Origin: Deminuibacter sp966424055
GTDB lineage: Bacteria > Bacteroidota > Bacteroidia > Chitinophagales > Chitinophagaceae
Length of the DNA stretch: 64,000 nt
Assembly (NCBI GenBank): GCA_966424055.1
Contig: CBJLMB010000009.1
Location: 1 to 64,000 of the forward strand
Direction of reading: 5' to 3'
The notes below the pieces were generated by a model, which had not been told where the DNA came from, did not search any database, and worked only from the letters and a program-made list of their open reading frames with translations. The position numbers were made by a program, and so were the translations under genes. Positions 42,424 to 51,707 of this stretch are shown here, piece after piece (the first letter of the stretch is position 1; each line of letters opens with the position of its first letter).

Positions 42424-43308
42424 TTACCATCCTAAAGGGTTCCTTATAATAAACCCTCCCGCATCAATGCCCGAATAGTCATAAGCTTCCATTGCTTTTT
42501 GAATTGAGGCACCTGTAGGAAGAAGCCAGTTGCTCCAAACATAATGCCACCAATCAACACCGGTAAGACTTGTAATTGCATCGCCAATAAAGTAGGCTCC
42601 GGCTATAACCCATCCCACTACCGGGATAAAACCCACTCCCGTCATAATTACATCCATTGTGAATTTTCCCCAAGCCTCTGTTGTACCTTTTGAACTAGCC
42701 TCTATACCTGATAAAAATACGCCACCAACAGCAGCAACACTACTCAATGTCTTTACAATTTTCATCGTTTTAAGGCTTGATATAAAAGCAGCTTTCTCAC
42801 TTCTTACGATAGCCGAAGATACCGAGGCATTACCCTGAAAGCCCATTTTCCAAATTTTTCGCCCTTCCCAATTTGCAATAAATTGCCCTTGTTGAACAGC
42901 TCGTTTGAAAATCTCATAGTCTTTTATTTGTAAGTATAGCTCTGCCGATGTACCACTGACGCCTAATCCAAGCCCGGAAAGGGGGATCCATTTTTCTTGA
43001 ATGAAGCTTTCTACCGGCTTTTTTATGTAAGTGTTGTCAATAACCGAACCATAAGCTTGCTTAAATATAGGATCAGGTTTTTGTCGCTTCTTTAGTTCAT
43101 TGAGGGGGTTACTTTGATCATAACAAACCCAATAAGGCTGTTCAAGTAGGGGAGTAGCTTTAAAAACAAAGGTTTTATCTATTAAACTGGTTGGATGTTG
43201 TAGGCTAGTTAGCCCTTGTTGTCGAAATCCATATAAGGCTTCGTGTTTAAAACCTAATTGTTGTAATTGAATCATTGCCTGGTGGCTGGAAGCTTGAGTG
43301 CCAAACAT
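42424..43308 (-). CDS. putative toxin C-terminal-like protein
   Basis: 294 aa from MFGTQASSHQAMIQLQQLG. The end holds hydrophobic glycine-rich segments (LSSVAAVGGVFLSGIEAS and TGVGFIPVVGWVIAGAYFIGDAI) and a tail rich in Trp (DWWHYVWSNW), typical of pore-like or Rhs-type polymorphic toxin tips. The N-terminal half is soluble. No start-side repeat or secretion marker remains, so it may be an orphan tip. Base use is AT-richer than neighbours, in keeping with transfer. It pairs with the small membrane gene downstream. Low certainty. Confidence 0.4.
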   Translation of the reverse strand: MFGTQASSHQAMIQLQQLGFKHEALYGFRQQGLTSLQHPTSLIDKTFVFKATPLLEQPYWVCYDQSNPLNELKKRQKPDPIFKQAYGSVIDNTYIKKPVESFIQEKWIPLSGLGLGVSGTSAELYLQIKDYEIFKRAVQQGQFIANWEGRKIWKMGFQGNASVSSAIVRSEKAAFISSLKTMKIVKTLSSVAAVGGVFLSGIEASSKGTTEAWGKFTMDVIMTGVGFIPVVGWVIAGAYFIGDAITSLTGVDWWHYVWSNWLLPTGASIQKAMEAYDYSGIDAGGFIIRNPLGW

Positions 43309-43587
43309 CAATTGATGTAATAGTTTGATTTTTGCACTATCTGGTATTGGTGGCTAGGTTATTTTTACTAAAGTATTGACTTTTTGGCAAGTAGTAGTCA
43401 GTGTTTTTCACAAATAAAATGAGCAAATGAGCTATTGCGGCATTCTATTAAAGGAAGATGAGTAGACTACAATAATGAGCGTAAAAGTGAGGCATTTTTA
43501 AAGTTGGCCTTTAATGTACCAGTTCGCTTCCCGGTTTATTCCGGAAGTGCTGAGCCCCTTACCTGGTAAGTACTTCAAAATTAACTG

Positions 43588-43674
43588 CGGAGAGAGCGGG
43601 ATTCGAACCCGCGATACCCTTTCGAGTATACACACTTTCCAGGCGTGCTCCTTCAACCACTCGGACACCTCTCC
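43588..43674 (-). tRNA. tRNA-Ser (GGA)
   Basis: Read on the minus strand it begins GGAGAGGTGTCCGAGTGGTT and has anticodon GGA in CTGGAAA, a long variable arm, and the T-arm CGGGTTCGAATCCCG. The acceptor pairs GGAGAGG with TCTCTCC (one G-T wobble) and ends in discriminator G. CCA is not fully encoded. It borders the toxin-like region and may mark an integration site. Confidence 0.95.
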
Positions 43675-43707
43675 TTAAAACGGGCAGCAAAAATACAGTT
43701 TCAGGTA

Positions 43708-44475
43708 CTAATTACCGAAAATTTTCAGGGCATTCTTTGTCGTATGCTCTGCAATGGCTTCTGCAGATAATCCTTTCACTTCTGCGAGCTTTTCAACCAC
43801 ATAGCTTAAATAGCTGCTTTCATTGCGTTTACCCCTGAAGGGAACAGGGGTGAGATAAGGCGCATCTGTCTCCAGTACCATATGCTCTATACCTATTTTT
43901 TCAAGAACCACAGGTAAACCGGCATTTTTATAGGTGAGCACCCCCCCTATACCCAGCAGAAATCCCATATGCACGATCTGCGTGGCAGATTCATAGCTGC
44001 CGCTGAAACAATGAAAAATACCCCTGAGCCCTTTGGCAGCAAAGGGTTTTACTGCATCGATGGTTTCCTGCATGGCATTGCGGGTATGGATAACGATAGG
44101 CAGTTGCCTGTCCAGCGCCCATTGCATCTGCAGTTCAAAGGCTTCATATTGCTGCGATGTAAAGGTTTTGTCCCAGTAAAAATCCAGTCCTATTTCACCG
44201 ATGGCCACAAAGGGGCGTTTTTCGAGCCATTCTTTTGCGAGGTTCAGTTCTTGTTGGTAATCTTCTTTTATAGAGCAGGGATGAACACCCATCATGGCAA
44301 AGCATTCGCCCGGGTATGCCTGTTCCAGCTGCAACATGGCATCATGTGTTTCACTGTCGATGGCGGGGAGGTAGAATCGGCTTACACCCGCTTCTTTTGC
44401 CCTGGTGATAACGGCTGCCCGGTCTTTTTCAAATTGATCGCCATATAAATGGCAATGTGTATCAATTATTTGCAT
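43708..44475 (-). CDS. TatD-family metal-dependent hydrolase/DNase
   Basis: 255 aa TIM-barrel nuclease. Metal sites: DTHCHLYG (both His at the start), EIGLDFYWD, HTRNAM, HCFSGS and ETDAPYLTP. Length and motifs fit TatD/YcfH. Its role in the cell is DNA repair or turnover by family. It is close to tRNA-Ser in the same direction. Confidence 0.92.
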   Translation of the reverse strand: MQIIDTHCHLYGDQFEKDRAAVITRAKEAGVSRFYLPAIDSETHDAMLQLEQAYPGECFAMMGVHPCSIKEDYQQELNLAKEWLEKRPFVAIGEIGLDFYWDKTFTSQQYEAFELQMQWALDRQLPIVIHTRNAMQETIDAVKPFAAKGLRGIFHCFSGSYESATQIVHMGFLLGIGGVLTYKNAGLPVVLEKIGIEHMVLETDAPYLTPVPFRGKRNESSYLSYVVEKLAEVKGLSAEAIAEHTTKNALKIFGN

Positions 44476-44629
44476 GGGGCAAAGTTCCGGGAAATTCTGC
44501 TTAGTTGTATGGCTGGCCCGGGAGTGGTAAAAGAATGCCCTTAAGGCCGTATTTATGTCGATACATCAAAAATGATCAGCGAACGTAATAAAAGGGAAGC
44601 TGGTCAGCAGTTTGTGGGGATGGTTGCAT

Positions 44630-44905
44630 TTATTTTTTATGGGAATCTGCCATCGAATGCGCCTCTTCCTGCTCTTCCTTTCCATTCAGCGGGGTTTGCC
44701 GCCCATTTCTGTGCTGTGGCAGGTCCTGGTTATTGCCATCCGCATCTTCTTTATAGGTAAAGCTGATGGTAAAGGGCATGATCAGCCAGGCCGCGGCAAA
44801 GATCAGCAACCAGTAATTTTTAAAATAAAATGCGGTAAGCGCAAAAATACCCCCAAGAATAACCATGACAATGATCACAAAATGGGTTGATCTATTCTTC
44901 TTCAT
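44630..44905 (-). CDS. small two-helix membrane protein
   Basis: 91 aa. MKKNRSTHFVIIVMVILGGIFALTAFYFKNYWLLIFAAAWLIMPFTISFTYK gives two transmembrane segments and a charged tail rich in Glu and His. No family is named. Confidence 0.6.
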   Translation of the reverse strand: MKKNRSTHFVIIVMVILGGIFALTAFYFKNYWLLIFAAAWLIMPFTISFTYKEDADGNNQDLPQHRNGRQTPLNGKEEQEEAHSMADSHKK

Positions 44906-45165
44906 ACGTAAATTTTAAAGGAGCAAGCAACTTCCCTGGGGAGGAAGATAAACTCAATGATTATTAGGGCTTTGCAATAAAAGGATTTGTTTTACGGGAA
45001 TATAGGCAAAAATCCTGAATTAACGCGGCAGAGCTGTTGGATAAATAACGCATAAAATTGGGTTGAGGTTGATCAATCAAAGTTACAATTTTTTTAAAGC
45101 GTCAACACTGATCTATAAGATGAAATAATTATAAAGACCCCTACGGGCTGCCATTAGAAAAAAAA
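44906..45165. other. intergenic stretch before the GH109 operator
   Basis: No gene or repeat is supported. Part of a 401-bp divergent spacer. Confidence 0.6.
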
Positions 45166-45207
45166 TTACGCAAACGATATATTTAAACTTTTCAAACGTT
45201 TGCGTAA
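45166..45207. promoter_or_regulatory. LacI-type operator region upstream of GH109
   Basis: TTACGCAAACG (45166-45176) and CGTTTGCGTAA (45197-45207) are exact complements with a 20-bp spacer. Inside, CAAACGTTTG (45193-45202) is a perfect CG-centred palindrome, continuing GC to give the CAAACGTTTGC also seen at 15448-15458. Such sites are bound by LacI/PurR-type regulators. The ATG is 100 bp away. Confidence 0.55.
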
Positions 45208-45306
45208 GCAACTGCGGCATGGCTGGCGCCCCGGGTTATTTCAATCTTATTCATTAAACAATAACTTCATGCAAAAATTACGGTTGCCCCTAAATTTTAA
45301 TGCAAT

Positions 45307-46707
45307 ATGAATACTAACTGGCATAGAAGAAAATTTATCAGGAACAGTGCAATGGCAGGTGTTGGCATGTCACTGCTGGCCTCTGATCTGAAGGCTAAAG
45401 CAATGGCGCCGGTTAAAAAAGACAAGGTGCGAATGGGGCTTATCGGCGTAGGGGCAAGAGGCGGCGGGCACCTGGATCTCTGCCTCAGGCGTAAGGATGT
45501 TGAGGTGGTGGCCATCTGCGATCCTGATACCAACTGGGCCATACCCAATGCCAGGAAAAGAATAACACAGCATTACGGTAATAAAAAGGTGGCGGAATAC
45601 ACCAATGGCCCCAACGACTACCTGAACCTGCTGAAAAGAGATGATATTGACGCTGTTATCATTGCCACCCCCTGGGAATGGCACACCATACAGGCTGTTG
45701 CTGCCATGAAAGCAGGTAAAACACCGGCTGTAGAGGTTTGCGGCGCTATGGACCTGGAAGATTGCTGGGAGCTGGTGAACACCAGTGAAAGCACGGGTGT
45801 TCAGGTGTTTGGAATGGAAAATGTTTGCTACCGCCGCGATGTAATGGCGGTATTGAATATGGTGAGGCAGGGTTTATTTGGCGAAATCATCCACCTGCAG
45901 GGTGGCTACCAGCACGATCTACGTGGTGTGAAGTTCAATGACGGCGTGCATATCTATGGCGGTGGTGTTGAATTTGGCGATAAAGGTATTTCCGAAGCCA
46001 AATGGCGTACCCTGCACTCCGTTCACCGCAATGGCGATCTGTATCCTACCCACGGGCTGGGACCAGTATCTAATATGATCAATATCAACCGTGGCAACCG
46101 GCTGGTATCGATAGTATCCATGGCTACCCAGTCGCGCGGGCTGCATAAATATATTGTAGAGCATCCGAAAGGCGGCCCCAATCATCCCAATGCCAAGGTT
46201 GAATTTAAGCTGGGGGATATTGTCACTTCCCTGATTAAATGTTACAATGGCGAAACCATCATGTTGTCGCACGATACCAATTCGCCAAGACCTTATTCAC
46301 TCAATTTCAGGGTGCAGGGCACTGACGGGCTGTGGATGGACGACATGAAATCGTTGTATGTGCAGGGGAAAAGTCCTGATGACCAGTGGGAGAAAACAGG
46401 CGATTTTAAAGATGCAGGCAGTTATTTCGGGCGCTATGACCATCCTCTCTGGAAAAAATATGAGAACGATGCCCAGGGTGCCGGGCATGGTGGTATGGAT
46501 TATTTCGTGATCAATTCTTTTGTGGAAAGCATCAAAAGAGGTACTGAATATGCACTGGATGTGTACGACCTGGCCACCTGGTACGCCATTACACCATTGT
46601 CTGAGCGTTCTGTTGCAGAAGGGGGCGCTGTACAGGCGATACCCGATTTTACCAAGGGAAAATGGATGAACAGAAAAGCCAGTTTCGCACTGGGTGATGA
46701 ATATTAA
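45307..46707 (+). CDS. GH109-like alpha-N-acetylgalactosaminidase
   Basis: 466 aa. Twin-arginine signal RRKFIRNSAMAGVGMSLLAS. The NAD-binding Rossmann part VRMGLIGVGARGGGHLDLC and the later VFGMENVCYRRDVMAVLNMVRQGLFGEIIHLQGGYQHDLR match Gfo/Idh/MocA oxidoreductases of the GH109 type, which cleave alpha-GalNAc by an NAD-dependent mechanism. The HDLR motif and EVCGAMDLEDCWELV support GH109 over a plain dehydrogenase. LacI-type sites lie upstream, a terminator downstream, and a NahK-like kinase converges. Confidence 0.8.
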   Translation: MNTNWHRRKFIRNSAMAGVGMSLLASDLKAKAMAPVKKDKVRMGLIGVGARGGGHLDLCLRRKDVEVVAICDPDTNWAIPNARKRITQHYGNKKVAEYTNGPNDYLNLLKRDDIDAVIIATPWEWHTIQAVAAMKAGKTPAVEVCGAMDLEDCWELVNTSESTGVQVFGMENVCYRRDVMAVLNMVRQGLFGEIIHLQGGYQHDLRGVKFNDGVHIYGGGVEFGDKGISEAKWRTLHSVHRNGDLYPTHGLGPVSNMININRGNRLVSIVSMATQSRGLHKYIVEHPKGGPNHPNAKVEFKLGDIVTSLIKCYNGETIMLSHDTNSPRPYSLNFRVQGTDGLWMDDMKSLYVQGKSPDDQWEKTGDFKDAGSYFGRYDHPLWKKYENDAQGAGHGGMDYFVINSFVESIKRGTEYALDVYDLATWYAITPLSERSVAEGGAVQAIPDFTKGKWMNRKASFALGDEY

Positions 46708-46714
46708 AAAATAG

Positions 46715-46750
46715 ATCAGGCATGATGAGATACAGCATGCCTGATTAAAA
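46715..46750 (+). terminator. terminator after GH109
   Basis: ATCAGGCATG (46715-46724) and CATGCCTGAT (46736-46745) form a 10-bp stem, followed by TAAAAATAG. A second hairpin, GCCCTGG/CCGGGGC at 46793-46814 with TCTTTTTTT, follows. The stronger U-run is on the second. Confidence 0.75.
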
Positions 46751-46903
46751 ATAGCTAGTGATAAAAGAGTTGTTAACTAAGGTTTGTGAAACGCCCTGGT
46801 TGTCTTGCCGGGGCTCTTTTTTTACCATTAGCTGAACAAAAACGGCACAATTACCTTTTTTGTTGTTTCATTAAGGCAATGCCCGTTTATGTTTAGCTGC
46901 TTT

Positions 46904-47992
46904 CTATTTGCCCTGGGCCTGTATTTTTTCCAGGCTGAAATAAGTGGCCACCATGTGTTGAAGCGCGGGTTCCTGTGCAATAAATGCTTTCAGTAATGCG
47001 ATCTGGTTGCCGGCCCGCACCAGGTTATGTCCTTCATACCTAGCGCCGTAATACACATCATTGTTCAGGTAGTCGGTTAAAAAGCGGAGTGCCTGCATAT
47101 AGATCATGAACTTCCCTGAAAATACAAAATACTGCAGTTCTGTTTCGGTCAGTTCATCTTTCATTTCACCACCATAGCCTTCAAGAATCGCTTTGAAAAA
47201 CTCTTTGCGTATCTGGATAAGGGAATAATCTTTTTCTTCCTCGTTCGCAGGGGAAAGATAGGTGCGCATCATATCACCTACATCACTGATAAAATAGCCG
47301 GGCATCACGGTGTCAAGGTCTATCACGCAAAGGCCCTTGTCGTGATCATCCAGCAACACATTGTTTATTTTGGTGTCGTGATGGGTAACTCTTTTTTTGA
47401 AAGCAGGATTGTGGGTGAGCATTTCAAAATCTTCCACAATACGGTGCTGCCCGCGGAGATAACTGATCAGTTCGCCTGTTTCAGCTATGCGCTGCGGATT
47501 ACCCTGTTCCGCTGCTTGCTGAAATTGCTGGTAACGCAGGTTCAGGTTGTGAAAATCGGGCAGCGTGATGTTCAGCCTGCTGGTATCTATACCCGATAAT
47601 ATGCGGGTGAAATGACCAAACTGCCTGGCGGGTTCATAGGCCTGCCCGGGTGTATACAAAACATCGATGGTATGTGAATTGGGAATGAACGGAAATAAGC
47701 GGTAATATCCTTCCTGCTCGTCGTAATACAGCTCTTCGTGGCGGATAGTGGTGGTATAAGGGCTGATGAAAAGATATTCAGGATGGTTTTCCTGGATAAA
47801 CCCGGCAATTAAACGAACATTGGAGGCAATCAGCTCGGGCTGGCGAAACACCTGGTGGTTGATGCATTGTAAAATATATTCCCTGGCATCACAGGAGATC
47901 TTCCATGTTTTATTGATCAGTCCAGAACCAAACTTTGTAACCTTACATTTATCTTCCTGCAAACCGTAGGCAGCTAAAATCTTTTTCAGCAT
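46904..47992 (-). CDS. NahK-like hexosamine kinase (APH fold)
   Basis: 362-aa sugar phosphotransferase. Motifs THHDTKINNVLLDD (catalytic Asp and metal Asn) and CVIDLDTVMPGYFISDVGDMMRT match the N-acetylhexosamine 1-kinase/phosphotransferase group. NahK phosphorylates GalNAc and GlcNAc at C1. Next to an alpha-GalNAc-releasing enzyme this is a fitting partner, though the enzyme could act on another sugar or alcohol. It begins MLKKILAAYGLQ. Terminates into the tail of GH109. Confidence 0.8.
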   Translation of the reverse strand: MLKKILAAYGLQEDKCKVTKFGSGLINKTWKISCDAREYILQCINHQVFRQPELIASNVRLIAGFIQENHPEYLFISPYTTTIRHEELYYDEQEGYYRLFPFIPNSHTIDVLYTPGQAYEPARQFGHFTRILSGIDTSRLNITLPDFHNLNLRYQQFQQAAEQGNPQRIAETGELISYLRGQHRIVEDFEMLTHNPAFKKRVTHHDTKINNVLLDDHDKGLCVIDLDTVMPGYFISDVGDMMRTYLSPANEEEKDYSLIQIRKEFFKAILEGYGGEMKDELTETELQYFVFSGKFMIYMQALRFLTDYLNNDVYYGARYEGHNLVRAGNQIALLKAFIAQEPALQHMVATYFSLEKIQAQGK

Positions 47993-48265
47993 AATATTAA
48001 TTGTTCGCTTTAAGTCATTTTCTCAACAGCAGCATAATTGCCATGAGGGATGTGCCAAGGTTTGTAGAATATTCCGGTAAGGATGATGATATTTTTTGCT
48101 GATCAGCCGGGATCATTTTCATTGAACAGAACCTAGCCGTAGAGGATGCGATCGCTGTAATGCTGACAGGAGCTGCCTCTAGCCTGACGATTCTGATTGT
48201 ATGAAGATGATACCGGGTTACCGGCGGCATCAGCATTGTACTTAATTGAAAAGCCGGGGGCGAAT

Positions 48266-48736
48266 TTACCAATTTTGCATTTGTTCAGGTACAATTCTTT
48301 CCGGTGTATCGATTGCGTGATTTTTCCACTCAGGATCGTATTTAACAAACCAGCTCAGCCAGAGGCTGCGCGACAGGCGCATGAACACTGGTTGCAATAC
48401 CAGCAATGCTACAGCATTAATACCCAGCCACCAGAACAGGCGATTGTCGTTGATAGAAACGCCGATCAGTACCCACCAGGCAATAAATGTGGCAACAGAA
48501 AATGCAACGGTAAGCGCATAGCTTACATAAGCAGTGCCATAGTAAAAACCAACTTCCAGTTCGGTGGGCTGGCCGCATACCGGGCAGCGCTCATTCATTT
48601 TAATATAGCGCTTGTTTTTGAATTCGTAAGCTTTGTGCGATTCAAACAGGTGGCCCTGCCTGCAACGGGGGCATTTATTGGTTAATGCGCTCCACAGGTA
48701 AGACGGTTTCTGTGTTTTTGCTTGCATGGGCATCAT
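48266..48736 (-). CDS. DUF983 membrane protein
   Basis: 156 aa. Two zinc-like CxxC pairs, NKCPRCRQGHLF and ERCPVCGQPTEL, followed by two transmembrane helices (about 70-95 and 100-120). DUF983 proteins are small, widely conserved and of unknown role. It sits between murF and the NahK-like gene. Alternative starts are one codon and three codons in. Confidence 0.88.
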   Translation of the reverse strand: MMPMQAKTQKPSYLWSALTNKCPRCRQGHLFESHKAYEFKNKRYIKMNERCPVCGQPTELEVGFYYGTAYVSYALTVAFSVATFIAWWVLIGVSINDNRLFWWLGINAVALLVLQPVFMRLSRSLWLSWFVKYDPEWKNHAIDTPERIVPEQMQNW

Positions 48737-48767
48737 TTATTGGGTCCGTTTCCGGACTGCAAAGGTA

Positions 48768-50087
48768 CTATTCCTGTTCCAAAACACGCTCCATACGCAT
48801 GCCGCGTGAACCTTTAACCAGTATATGAGCGCCCTGCAACTGCTGTTTTTTTAACCAGTCCCTGGCTTCTAAAGAATTGTTAAGATAGAGATAGGGTGAT
48901 TGTACATGTGCAAAATCGCCGCCCACCAGTACCACTTGCTGCCAGGGAAATTGCTGCAGCAGATCAATAAGCGCCTGGTGTTCTTTCAGGCTGTCGGCAC
49001 CCAGTTCCATCATACCGCCTAACAGCAATACCTTATGGGCTGCCTGCAGGTGGGCGAAGTTTTCAATGGCTGCTTTCATACTCGAAGGATTGGCATTATA
49101 CGCATCCAGGATAATGGTATTGTCATTTTGCTGCACCAGCTGCGATCTGCTGTTGCTGGGTGTATAGCCTTCCAGTGCCAGCTTTATTTTGTTTGCGGAC
49201 ACACCAAAATAATGCCCCACGGTGGCTGCGCATAAAATATTGGGCAGGTTATAATCGCCTACCAGCCTGGTTTGTATGGTGCTGATACCTGCAATACCCT
49301 GCAGGGCAATGTTCAGGTAAGGTTCTGTTTCAATCACCTGCCCGGTAATGCTGCCCTGCCGGCTGCCATACCATACCAGATGCCCGATACCTTTGGCCAT
49401 CTGGTGCAGGTAATCATAATCGTCAAAGGCGAACACCGTGCCGTTGTGCGCGCGGATAAAATCGTATAGCTCGCCTTTGCCTTTCCGCACGCCTTCTTCA
49501 CCGCCAAAACCTTCAAGATGGGCCTTGCCGGCATTGGTGATAATACCGTGTGTGGGTTGTGCATACCGGCAATAGCCTTCAATTTCTTTCTGGTGGTTGG
49601 CGCCCATTTCTATCACGGCTATTTGTGCATCAGTGCCAACACGCAGCAGGGTGAGTGGTATACCGATATGATTGTTCAGGTTGCCCTGTGTGGTGTAAGT
49701 ACGCAAATGAGTGGCCAGCACAGCGCTCACCAATTCTTTGGTAGTGGTTTTGCCATTGCTGCCTGTAATAGCGATAAACGGAATGTTGAACTGCTCCCGG
49801 TGATGGCGGGCAAGTGCTTGCAGTGTGGTTAATACATCATCTACCTGTATCAGCCTGTCGTTTTTTTGTGCCGGTGTTTCATCAATAATGGCATAGGCGG
49901 CTCCTGCTTCCAGTGCCTGCAGTGCAAACTGGTTGCCATTGAAATTGGGGCCTTTCAGCGCAAAAAAAAGATCACCCTTCTTTAGCAACCTGGTATCGGT
50001 TTGAACAGCGGGATATTGCCTGAACAGGGAGTACAGTTCTGTTATGGTCACTTGAAATATTTTTTGGCAATTTACTATTTTCATCAT
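48768..50087 (-). CDS. murF: UDP-MurNAc-tripeptide:D-Ala-D-Ala ligase MurF
   Basis: 439 aa. It adds D-Ala-D-Ala to the peptidoglycan precursor. P-loop AITGSNGKTTTKEL, ADP/substrate segments GNLNNHIGIPLTLL and EMGANHQKEIEGY, and the likely carbamylated Lys in VRKGKGELYDF. C-terminal part IILDAYNANPSSM. A GTG start at VTITELYSLF, about 12 residues in, is also plausible. This is the typical MurF; the fusion at 7204 carries another MurF-like half. It lies downstream of gldJ, as in Flavobacterium. Confidence 0.92.
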   Translation of the reverse strand: MMKIVNCQKIFQVTITELYSLFRQYPAVQTDTRLLKKGDLFFALKGPNFNGNQFALQALEAGAAYAIIDETPAQKNDRLIQVDDVLTTLQALARHHREQFNIPFIAITGSNGKTTTKELVSAVLATHLRTYTTQGNLNNHIGIPLTLLRVGTDAQIAVIEMGANHQKEIEGYCRYAQPTHGIITNAGKAHLEGFGGEEGVRKGKGELYDFIRAHNGTVFAFDDYDYLHQMAKGIGHLVWYGSRQGSITGQVIETEPYLNIALQGIAGISTIQTRLVGDYNLPNILCAATVGHYFGVSANKIKLALEGYTPSNSRSQLVQQNDNTIILDAYNANPSSMKAAIENFAHLQAAHKVLLLGGMMELGADSLKEHQALIDLLQQFPWQQVVLVGGDFAHVQSPYLYLNNSLEARDWLKKQQLQGAHILVKGSRGMRMERVLEQE

Positions 50088-50165
50088 TCGCCCGGTAGCG
50101 GGCCTCATCAACAGAAAAGCCACCCGGTATGCGGATGGCCTTTTTGTTTTGTATTTACCTTTTCC

Positions 50166-51707
50166 TTATCTCTTTTGCCTGCGGCCCGGGAAGAAATTAC
50201 CGGTTTTGCGGTTGTTTCCTTCAGGAGCGCCATAGTGCGTCATGGCACAACGGAAACCGATAGTACTGCTGCTCTGGTCTTCTTCCAGGAAGCGGCGGGT
50301 ACCAGGGCTGAGCCAGTAAGGCATATCGTTCCAGCTGCCACCTTTCACTACCCTTGATTTATCGCTGATAAGGGTGGTTACACCATAACCATAAGTTACT
50401 GTGCTGAGAGAATCACCGTCCAGGTAGTTTACAGCGTAAGAATGCTGGTAGTTACGGCGGTCGTGCAGTGCTGAATCATTTTCGGGGATATATTTTATTC
50501 TGCCCATGCTGTCGCGCAGATTACCCTCACCGCCACTCCTGTCCACCTGTTTAAACACGTTACCGCGGTAGGGGTTGATATCATCTTCTTCCATATTGGT
50601 GGTAGGCCGGTAAACATCGGCAACCCATTCACTTACATTGCCGCTCATATTATAAAGACCAAACCCGTTGGGGAAAAAGGAAGTTACTTCTGAAGGATAG
50701 GCAGAACGGTCGTTCAAACCACCGGCAGTACCCATATAGTCACCATTGCCGCGTTTAAAGTTGGCCAGGAAAGCACCCTGCCAGTTACCACGGCGGGTGG
50801 CACGGAGATTATCGTAGCCATCGTTTTTCCAGGCATAGATCTGTTTATTGCTGATCAGCTCTTCACCACGTTTTTTCTCGCCTTTGCGAACCTGCGGGTT
50901 TTCGTTGATCAGGCCAAGGGCTGCATATTCCCATTCTGCTTCTGTAGGCAGGCGGTAATCAGGCAGCAGGATACCATCTTCAAACCGCACAGTTGTACGG
51001 GGGCGGCCCTGTGCATCTTTCAGCGGATTCTTTTTGGGTTTACCCGGTACACCCTGGTATTCACCCATCAGGTACGATTTGGTATTGAAGTTTTCCTGTC
51101 CGCCACCATTCATTTCCTGCTTTACCACATTCTTATTCTGGTAGCCTTTATTGATCAGTTCCATTTCGTTCACCCTGTCTGTACGCCAGATACAAAAATC
51201 ATAAGCCTGGCGCCAGGTAACACCCACCACCGGGTAATAATTATAGGAGGGATGACGGAAATAATATTCTACCAGCGGTTCATTATAGCCCAGTTCACTG
51301 CGCCATACCAGTGTGTCGGGTCTGGCGGCCTGTAGTACGCCTGCATATTGTTCGTCAGAAAACACATTCTCCAGCCAGTATAAATATTCGCGGTAGTGAA
51401 CGTTGGCCACCTCGGTTTTATCAATGAAAAAGGAGTTAACAGTAACACGGCGGGGCATATTGTTCCAGTCACCCATCACATCTTCCTGTGTGGCGCCCAT
51501 GGTAAAAGTACCACCCTGCACAAATACCAGACCCGGGCCGGTTTTAACATCCTTGGCTTTTGCCACGAAATAGCCGCCCTGGTTCTTATCATTATAATTC
51601 CAGCCGGTGGCGGTGGATTTATCATGCTTTTTAGCGCAACTGGTAAAACTACCAGCAGCAGCCACAGTTGCTAAGAATAATGCACAATTTCTAAGTCCAG
51701 TTAACAT
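50166..51707 (-). CDS. gldJ: gliding lipoprotein GldJ (GldK-like alternative)
   Basis: 513 aa. Lipoprotein signal ending SFTSC. The mature part is a formylglycine-generating-enzyme-like fold: GLVFVQGGTFTMGATQED, FFIDKTEVANVHYREYL, YRLPTEAEWEYAALGL, GNVSEWVADVY and SRVVKGGSWNDMPYWL. In this phylum such lipoproteins are GldJ or GldK, essential for gliding and type IX secretion. murF downstream and porV divergent match the gldJ neighbourhood in Flavobacterium johnsoniae, so GldJ is preferred. No porU follows. Confidence 0.85.
   Translation of the reverse strand: MLTGLRNCALFLATVAAAGSFTSCAKKHDKSTATGWNYNDKNQGGYFVAKAKDVKTGPGLVFVQGGTFTMGATQEDVMGDWNNMPRRVTVNSFFIDKTEVANVHYREYLYWLENVFSDEQYAGVLQAARPDTLVWRSELGYNEPLVEYYFRHPSYNYYPVVGVTWRQAYDFCIWRTDRVNEMELINKGYQNKNVVKQEMNGGGQENFNTKSYLMGEYQGVPGKPKKNPLKDAQGRPRTTVRFEDGILLPDYRLPTEAEWEYAALGLINENPQVRKGEKKRGEELISNKQIYAWKNDGYDNLRATRRGNWQGAFLANFKRGNGDYMGTAGGLNDRSAYPSEVTSFFPNGFGLYNMSGNVSEWVADVYRPTTNMEEDDINPYRGNVFKQVDRSGGEGNLRDSMGRIKYIPENDSALHDRRNYQHSYAVNYLDGDSLSTVTYGYGVTTLISDKSRVVKGGSWNDMPYWLSPGTRRFLEEDQSSSTIGFRCAMTHYGAPEGNNRKTGNFFPGRRQKR

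Noticed and set aside
48015..48272. Minus-strand open frame of 85 codons
   Set aside because: No recognisable domain, overlaps the end of DUF983, and the region reads differently in a second frame. Not enough for a gene.
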